A stretch of 64,000 nt of DNA, from contig JBBELK010001639.1 of assembly GCA_037783545.1 (NCBI GenBank), positions 62,001 to 126,000 on the forward strand, read 5' to 3'. The translations under genes and the position numbers were made by a program. The notes beneath the pieces were generated by a model. The model was given only the letters and a program-made list of their open reading frames with translations, was not told where the DNA came from and made no database searches. Positions 56,405-64,000 of the stretch are shown piece after piece; the first letter of the stretch is position 1; every line of letters begins with the position of its first letter. The DNA comes from Henricia sp. BOLD:AAB3569. Taxonomy: Eukaryota; Echinodermata; Asteroidea; Spinulosida; Echinasteridae.

Positions 56405-57705
56405 GAAATTATTTGTTGGGTCCCTTGATAATTAAGCTAACTCAGTCGTTTGAGGGCGCTATGCCAAGCCTCCACTAATCTGACGATTTGCGCCCATATA
56501 TAGTGCTCGACTTCTAATAATAGAACTTGTATCTAGGCGGCCTGTCTCGGGTCAGAGGTCATAATGTATCTTTTTAGGGAGGATGTCTGGGCCACACGGC
56601 CAATGATATACACGTACGTGCGCGAGTAGTGAATAAGTCAGACAGACGAGAAATAATAAGCAGGGCTTGATTTACAACCGAGAAAATTTGACTTTTGAAG
56701 ATGTAAAACTGCTAGTTTCCGTGGCATCATCGCCAGGAAAGTTGAATAAACACTAGATAGCACAAGGACATTTACTTTTGGTGACTTAGCTGTTGTATCT
56801 TGGGTGTAATTATGTACGGCTAGCCTTAGTCGGCGGACCAGAGTAAATATGTCTTCTCCCCGAAAACTGTGAATGTGTTGGAAATAAAATGGACATGGTG
56901 GACCGCAACTCAAGTTGACTGGAGCGTCAGTTTATTCTAGATGCAATTGAACCCCAACTCCCCACACGGCGATATACTACAGTAATATGATCTCGAATGA
57001 CAAAATCTTTAGAACTGTAATAGATATTGTAAAGATTTTTTCACCACATATAGGCCTAGGCCTATACATGTCAAAACTTGTTCTTCAGTAGATACTTTAA
57101 CAATCTGTGCACACAATAGTAACGTTATGATGAGATTGACAATTATGACGTCATCAGTTTTTCAGTTCGATTGTACGAGACTGAAGCCCTCTGCACACAC
57201 AGCGCACAGCCCGCACCAAAATCTTACTATTTTTCATCTCAAAAATTCATCCACTTTACCTGTCCAAATCTAACGAGCAACAGTTCATTAGAAAGCTTAG
57301 AGTTTCAGTAGCGTTCTTTCGTTTCAAACGGTGCGTAATTTTCTTGTCCAATCAGAATCCCATACACACAGTACTGCTAACCCACTGTGGCCTCATCCAA
57401 TCACAAAAGTATTTTACATGTTATAAATAATGAACGAGCCACTGCACAATGATAGTGTTAAAGCCTCAGACTCAGCGCCGCCCCCGCTGTCTGCTGTTGT
57501 CAATTCCTGGGAATTCCTGAAATGCTCCTGATACAATAGAAGGCGCCGTGCCATGTTCACTGATTTGTAAACAAAATTGAAGCAGGTGCCAAAATCCTTT
57601 TGATATAACGGCCAAATGAAAAGGACAGTGATGGGGTGGCGCACCCGGTGGATTCATTTGTCTTCGTATTACCGAATGACGTTTATTTACTTTTCTCAAA
57701 TTGCT
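56405..57705. other. Stretch without recognised genes
   Basis: Unlike the arms. Minus-strand ORFs of 75-91 codons exist but show no domain, start context or splice support. Confidence 0.4.
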
Positions 57706-57713
57706 GTATGAAC

Positions 57714-57785
57714 GGACATGAATACAAAAAATAAGTCATAAATCTGACTTAGCACAACAATTAAGACTTATTTTTATTCATGTCC
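57714..57785. repeat. Imperfect inverted repeat
   Basis: GGACATGAATACAAAAAATA... (57,714-57,737) pairs with GACTTATTTTTATTCATGTCC-like sequence at 57,765-57,785, leaving a 27-bp loop. Possibly a small MITE. Confidence 0.6.
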
Positions 57786-58159
57786 CTTCTACGCTTCGGT
57801 ACGAATTCATTAAAACTGTGGATATAACTCACAAATCCCGCACATTTTAAAACTTTTTAAATCAAATCCATAACCTGTAACTTCAATTTCGTCCCGAGAC
57901 GCGCAAATGCTTCAATTCTTTTTTCTTTCCAAATGATCAGTGGTCAACCAATTTCAATATTTGTTCATTCAATGTCGTGAGATTTTAATCAAACCAGTCT
58001 CACGTGAAAATCATCCGTGCATCATGTAAAGATTGAATTCGTCTTTGTTCAACCGACTTATGATAATTTGTCGATCAAATTTGTCGGATGGTCAGACTGT
58101 ATTAACGCGTCAGTGACAAATGAAATACATGTGAAATTGATTTCCAATTTTTGCCGACG

Positions 58160-58820
58160 GCTATGATAGTTTAGAGCCAATTGCCATGGCAACACGTCAC
58201 ACTTCGGCTGTCTATAGCGAACCGTGACCTTTTGACCCCATGTACAAGCACCCTATAGACAACCAAAGTATGACGTGGGTCGCCATGGCAATTGGCTGTA
58301 AACTAACATGGCCGTCGGAAAAAAGTACCATTGCAAAAGTACAGGAACATGGTTCAGTGATTTTTTTTAGTTTAAAGATGACGTACTCACTTCGGCAGTC
58401 TATTGCAATAGACTGCCGAAGTAATACGTCATCTTTTGTTGGTTGCCTAGGCAATTGGCTGTAGCCTACACTAAGAATAACTAAACCGTGTCCCTGTTAC
58501 TTTTTCCGACGGACATGATGTTTAAAGCCACGGCAAGCCACGAGAAAAGCCGTCGATGTGATTGCAACAAACTTCGGCCAATTGGAAGGACCCACATTTA
58601 TCAACGAAAAAACGGTTGGGGCAATAGTGCGCCGAAAAGTGACGCATTGCCATGGTAATTGGCTCCAAACACCATGGCTGCCGGATAAAACACTATTTCA
58701 AAAGCGCAGGGAAACGGTGCAGTTATTTGTTTAAAGTGGAGCCACTGCCTAGGAAACTAAAAATAGGGTGACGTTTTCACTTCGACCGTTTATTGTGAAC
58801 AGGTGAATGGACCCGACTGG
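58160..58820. mobile_element. Foldback family GCCATGGCAATTGG, several copies
   Basis: Repeated words are GCCATGGCAATTGGCT, GTCGGAAAAAGTACCATTGC, GCGCAGGGACACGGTTCAGT and ACTTCGGCAGTCTAT. A 63-bp palindrome at 58,374-58,436 is centred on CAGTCTATTGCAATAGACTG, and further copies lie near 58,640-58,800 and 59,240-59,400. The family also inserted at 42,961. Confidence 0.65.
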
Positions 58821-58824
58821 ACAA

Positions 58825-59225
58825 ACCGTCTCATTTACATATCAATGAAACACGACGGTTCAGGCAATTGTAGTGACTGAATAGCCTGACAGTTAGAACC
58901 GTCGCATTTCCATATCAATGAAACACGACGGTTTATGCAATTGTAGTGACTGAATAGCCTGACAGTTAGAACCGTGCATTTCCATATCAATGAAACACGA
59001 CGGTTCGGGCAATTGTAGTGACTGAATAGCCTGACGGTTAGAACCGTCGCATTTCCATATCAATAAAACACGACGGTTCAGGCAATTGTGACGTAATAGC
59101 CTGACGGTTCGAACCGTCGCATTTACATATCAATAAAACACGACGGTTCAGGCAATTGTAGTGACGTAATAGCCTGACGGTTCGAACCGTCTCATTTACA
59201 TATCAACGAAACAAGACGGTTTGGG
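58825..59225 (+). repeat. 73-bp tandem repeat, about 5.5 copies, each with a hairpin
   Basis: ACCGTC/ACCGTG starts units at 58,825, 58,898, 58,971, 59,043, 59,113 and 59,186. Each unit has CATTTMCATATCAATRAAAC, CGACGGTTC and GAACCGTCG; the last two can pair. It is flanked on both sides by the GCCATGGCAATTGG family. Confidence 0.9.
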
Positions 59226-59399
59226 CAATATAGCCGAAGTGTGACGTGTGCCATGGCAATTGGCTCTAAACATCATGACCGTCGGAAAAAGTACCATTGC
59301 AAAAGCGCAGGGACACGGTTCAGTGATTTTAGTGTATTGCCTAGGCAACCAAGAAAAGATGACGTATTCATTTCCGCAGTCTTTTGATTTGATGGATTT

Positions 59400-61780
59400 A
59401 TTTTGGGCTCAACTATCATGCCATAATCACCTGATCATATTTGGTGTTTTTTGTCTCTGCGTCCTAAAACGGCTAAAACGGATTGGTACGTTTCGATAGG
59501 GAGGATGATGAGCTTTCACTTGTATATTGCTTTGCAGCTCGCCAAACTTGTAATGTTTATTGGATTTTTTTGCCCATGAAATTTCATATTTCGCCCACCG
59601 TGTTTTACCTTCTATTAAACGGGCCCGTTTTCGCTATACCATAATAACCAGGACCATGTTTTGACGTAATTACAAAATAACCCAATGGTTGGCTTTGGGC
59701 GTCGGCAACCGAAGCCGTGCATTGGTTTAATCAGTCAGAAAAAATGCTGTCGGTATGTGTGTTCGTACATGTGTGCGTGTGTAAAATTGTAAAATAATGT
59801 TTGTGGTAAGAATTATTGAGACGTTGACTATTTCCCCTTAATTTAAGTCAAGACGACCTATTAGGTATATTAGGTATCAGTAATATTGTGCGGCCACAGT
59901 GCGGGAAATAATCCACATTATAGGTCGACTTGGTGAGATAAATGATCTCGGTAATTAAACAAGTAGGATACCACTCACAGTGCGCTGCGTTTTTTTCTTT
60001 TAAATAAGGGAATTGCGACGTCGGAATGTTCTCTAAGCTGGTTGAATGAAAATGAAATAAAAATAATCTGGAATCTTGTTCAATTTTGTTAAACAAGTGA
60101 ACCAGCCCCCATGTTGCACCTAAATTTCAAGACAATGGTGCTCAGTGATTTTTGACACTAGGAAAGTAACCAAGGTACCATTGAAAAGCACATACTCTCT
60201 GCTCTAAGACGGTATATGGTACTTTTTACGAAAATAATTTTTGTAAATGACTGTTAAGTTGTCCTATAAGTTTAGTGCTTAAGAACTTATGTGACGTCCG
60301 ACTTATAAATTATTTCCATTTGTATTGCCAAGTATAGTCTAATCAAAACAACCTTTCGAATTTGGATTATCGTTGTTAAAACACTTAGTAGTAATTAAGA
60401 GAGCACTATGGCAATAATAGTTTACCGCGCAGCATTGCAATGCATTCCGCATTGAAAAAGACCGCTGTGGGTCCAGATATCTCATTTGAATTTTTTGAAT
60501 GCAAACGCTTCATGAATAATAATAATTGTAGCAGCAGGTGGTCGATGGCGACTCGTACGACTGATTGGCATGATGTAGGCGGGACCTACAACGTGTGCAT
60601 TCTTCTGATTGGATGGTTCACGCCGTACGGTTTTTTACGTACAATCAACCGTCGAAACGAAAGAACGCTAGTCATTCACTAACGTACATAAAACAGCCGT
60701 CGGAGGTATGACCGACAGCCCAGGCTTTTATGAATGAACTACTCTCGCCCCGACCAGCTTTTCCCGAAGCGTTGCGATCGCGAGTATTCGGCCCATAAAA
60801 ATTGCCGCTCGGCTGGGCGCGCATGCACTTCGGGTGCTTTCCGCGGATCCGAATACTTGTGACGTACATGAAAAGGGTTTCCCTGAATAGCTGAAGGGGT
60901 ACTGTACACGTCATTGCGTCCTCGTTATCGGTAGGTGGTCTACAACCGAAGTTACGAAAAAGGGAAAAGTAAACTCAATTTCTTGAGGTGAAATCTTCAT
61001 TTTGAAAGGTAGGAGGTTTCACTGAATGAATTTTACATGTCTTAACAATTATTTGTGCGAGTTTGGAATGTTAAATGTGTTTATTTTTTTATGGAGAGCG
61101 TATTTTCTATACCCTTTCAAAAGCTCTTTTGATAGAAACGAACGCCTACATGTGCGTGTGTGTGTTGGCCTATTGAATGGGGCACTCGCCCGTGAAAGCA
61201 CGGCGTGATGCATGGCGTGACCCCGGTCGTTGGAATCTGGTTGTGTCAACCACTAAGTCTTAAAATCATGCTGTTTTGGTAATTTTATAACAAAATACAC
61301 ATCTCACATATATGCAGGATATATTTCTAGGGACGTCAGAATTACAATTAGCCGATTTGTTTAGGCCTCCTGTCCGTTCAATTTTGAAAGGAAGGTATAA
61401 CCCTCCCCATATTTAAAAAAAATGGTACAATCGTAGTTCGTACATAGGATGCACAATGCCTTTTTTTGGGCAATACCATTATTACTACAGGTATGTTTTT
61501 TTCGCATTCCTGGAGGGGCAGATCTAAGTAATCAAAATTCAAATTGAATTTTTTTTTTGGTTGTCGAATTGATATGTTTTATTTTGTTCACTATATCAGC
61601 TGTAAATACAATTAAAACAATAAATACAAACCAAACTTTAAGTATTAAAGAGAATAGGCCTACAACTTACAAGTTTTTAAAAGTCATACTCATAGCCGCC
61701 CTAATTGTTTCAGTCAGGTCATTAAAAAAAGAAAAGGAAAAAAAAAAGGAGAAAGTTAACTAAATCCTAAGTGAGGGCAT
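59400..61780. other. Stretch without recognised genes
   Basis: Mixed composition, with a CpG-richer part at 60,740-60,860. The ORFs are short and unlike known families. Confidence 0.4.
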
Positions 61781-61785
61781 GGTAT

Positions 61786-61840
61786 AATAAACTATCCTGT
61801 TGTCTCTACTTAATAAACTATCCTGTTGTCTCTACTTCCA
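61786..61840 (+). repeat. Tandem duplication of 27 bp before a possible splice acceptor
   Basis: AATAAACTATCCTGTTGTCT (27-bp unit) occurs twice and ends in CTCTACTTCCAG. The sequence behind it has an ATG in good context at 61,858 (tATGG) opening MAEPEENQENPPPRS..., which stops after about 27 codons. No exon can be proven. Confidence 0.5.
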
Positions 61841-62089
61841 GTATCAAGATTAAAGACTATGGCCGAGCCAGAAGAAAACCAGGAAAACCCTCCACCTCGG
61901 AGTATCACACTAGCATCCGCATCCTCCACTTCTTTAAATTGACTTTTGACCTTGAAGATGAGTAATACAATACCTCAAATAATGTTACTGGCCTTTATTT
62001 ATCACTTGTTCAGCTATATCATTGCCAGTAACTGTTATTTCATCTGAAGTTTGTGGAGACGTCAAATTATATTGTTTTCTTTGGAGAAA

Positions 62090-62170
62090 ATGTGCTTGTT
62101 TCCATGGCAACCATTAATTTTATTAAAATAAAATGCTTGTTTCCATGGCAACCATTCATTTTATTAAAAT
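62090..62170 (+). promoter_or_regulatory. Tandem pair of RFX-type X-boxes
   Basis: GTTTCCATGGCAAC occurs at 62,098-62,111 and 62,139-62,152, in a 41-bp direct duplication. It fits the RFX X-box consensus (GTYNCC AT RGNAAC). RFX factors control ciliary genes in animals; a target gene is not identified here. Confidence 0.5.
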
Positions 62171-62680
62171 AATTTATACTTTTTCTGAAAGACCATACCA
62201 CATTACCCTTATGCAGAAAGTTTTATGAGAATACTTCAATTATAGCAGAGGTTATACTGATTTATGTTACTAAAATCATTCAAATTATGTCGTTTTGGGG
62301 CCATTGTGGGGTATACGCAGTGAATGTATGGTCCGGCTTCATCGAATGATAGATATTTTAATACATATAACAGGATATCTCAAAAAGTACTTGTCCGATT
62401 TTCTTCATTTAAAGAGCATTGTATTTCTGTCATCAAGACCTTTCATTTGATATATAGTTTGGGTGTTTGGGGCAAGGAATAAATTTTGGCCTGAAAACCT
62501 AGTAGTACAATTTTAGCGTTGAATAGTCAGAGTCATGTCTTAAGAATTCCAATACTTTTTCAACATCAAACAACTCAAGTTTTCAAACAATCTCAAAACT
62601 GTGTCGTCATCATCATTTCAATGTTTATGTCACCCGATCACCTTGCGTATGTAAAAAACACAAACGCGAAGCTCTAGTTT
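62170..62680. other. Stretch without recognised features
   Basis: AT-rich, no gene recognised. It ends 'gcgaagctctagtttctttt' at the hairpin cluster. Confidence 0.4.
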
Positions 62681-62686
62681 CTTTTT

Positions 62687-62852
62687 AGGTGATCGGGCCA
62701 ACAGCCCGATCACCTATTACTCTCGTACGATTTCTTTGTTTGTTTGTTTTTTTAGGTGATCGGGCTCAACCCAATCACCTATTGATATCGTACGATTTCT
62801 TTGTCTTTTTAGGTGATCGGGCCAACAGCCCGATCACCTATTACTCTCGTAC

Positions 62853-62883
<31 letters not shown>
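62687..62883 (-). repeat. Three terminal hairpins and a long T-tract
   Basis: Hairpins at 62,687-62,715 and 62,811-62,839 are perfect (AGGTGATCGGGC/GCCCGATCACCT). The middle one (62,754-62,780) has a mismatched right arm. Each is followed by an ATT...CGTACGATTT segment, and a run of about 30 T ends the cluster. Confidence 0.85.
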
Positions 62884-62884
<1 letters not shown>

Positions 62885-64000
62885 CTTTTTCAACTCAAAC
62901 GTTTCCAGAGCTTTTCTTCAAAACGGTTCAAGCTATCAACTTAAAACTTGGTAGGAACATCAACCCCAATGTGAAGATGTGCATACAAGCGTAACGTCAT
63001 TGTGACGTCATCAGGTATCAAATTACAAACCAAAAATGACCAAAATATGCATGTTTTAAAATGCTTCCGTCTGGAAAACCACGTGACCCATGATCTTCGT
63101 ATTTGACAGGCTTATATATCAGATCATGGCCTACAATTTTCTTCGTGTGGGCATTTTCATCTGACCCTTCCTTATGGGGTCAATCTGAGGTCAAAGTTCA
63201 ACGAAAACGAAAATCGCAATTTTTGCACTTATTGAGCAACAATGCCCATCAAACCAAGCTGAATCTTTAAGAAACTAAGTACAGGCATAGGTCCTATGGC
63301 AGACTTTCACCAGCGTGTTTAATATTATGATGGCATCAAGCGTGACGTCATCGTGACGTCATCAAGTATCAAATTACACCTCCTAAAAAAACAAAATATG
63401 CATATTTTAAAATGCTTCCGTCTCGAAAACCACGTGACCCAGGATCTTCGTATTTGGCAGGTTTATAGATGACATTCTGTTCTACAACTTTCTTTGTGTG
63501 GGCATTGTCATCTGACCCTTCCTTCTGGGGTCAATTGGAGGTCAAAGTTCAACGAAAACGGAAATCTTAGTTTTTACACTTACCAGTAACAATGCCCATC
63601 AAACCAAACTGAATCGGTAGTAAATTAGATACAGACATATAGGCCCTATGACAGACTTTCACCAGCATGTATAGTATTATGATGGCATCAAGTGTGACGT
63701 AATCATGACGTCATCAGATGTCAAATTACAAAAATTCAAAGGTTATTATTTTCAAAATTCATATCTCAAGAACCGTAATAGATACTTGAACAATTCTTTC
63801 ACAACATGATAAGTCTAAATGAACTGAACAAATCATACGATGTCATGACCCCTGTGTGACGCCTACTTCCGGTCCAAACCGGAAGTTGTTCGAAAATGTG
63901 CAATTTTTTAGCATTTTGAATGCAAATATATTCAAAGTGGTAGTGAATTTGACCATATTTCTACGGAAAGAAATGTTTCCACACATGTGGACCTTTTGAC
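62884..64000 (-). repeat. Next family A array, running out of the window
   Basis: Starts with AACGTTTCCAGAGCTT and matches both 55,120-56,000 and, inverted, 220-1,120. An ETS pair lies at 63,865-63,886, with CRE pairs near 62,994 and 63,344. The array is cut by the window end. Confidence 0.85.

Noticed and set aside
61858-61942. Short gene starting MAEPEENQENPPP
   Set aside because: Good ATG context but only about 27 codons, no donor site and no recognisable relative; kept only as a remark.

Overview
This is animal nuclear DNA and almost all of it is repeat. Nothing bacterial is visible: the one recognisable gene has introns with GT/AG borders, and there are tRNA-derived SINEs with target-site duplications, TIR elements, foldback elements and satellites. 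A CYP2-clan P450 and SINEs with an L2-type tail suit an invertebrate, plausibly a marine deuterostome. The sequence alone does not fix the species.

Layout. (1) 1-16,443, left arm: composite repeats all reading one way. Family A (1-8,490) has 350-370 bp monomers with TGACGTCA, TGAACTTTGACCT and CACGTG boxes, joined to longer modules with a CTCF-like CCGCTAGAGGGCGC and paired ETS sites. Family B (8,740-15,915) repeats at about 0.95-1.0 kb. The arm ends in nine hairpins (15,954-16,443). (2) 16,444-36,774, a 20.3 kb central segment: a foldback element, a FOX-like motif array, the last three coding exons of a P450 (20,088-20,324; 28,695-29,028; 32,050-32,234, + strand), intron-resident transposon fragments, satellites and MITEs, and a possible first exon of a secreted protein on the minus strand (29,685-29,903). 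(3) 36,775-56,400, right arm: the same families in the opposite orientation, starting with the same terminal hairpin as the left arm and broken by a 3.95 kb TIR element (45,614-49,564) with decayed coding sequence. (4) 56,400-62,686: mostly unassigned sequence with a 73-bp tandem array, foldback copies and a duplicated RFX-type X-box. (5) 62,687-64,000: another hairpin-headed copy of the array running out of the window.

How it fits together: the P450 lies between two oppositely oriented arms that share even an old SINE insertion, so the arms arose by duplication or inversion of one composite element. Because the arms are inverted, their main CTCF-like motifs point at each other across the P450 segment. 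The hairpins keep complementary stems while the stem sequences change between copies, which suggests that the structure matters. The best candidate for an undescribed system is this hairpin-terminated composite repeat, possibly a Helentron-like non-autonomous element. That is inference and needs genome-wide comparison.
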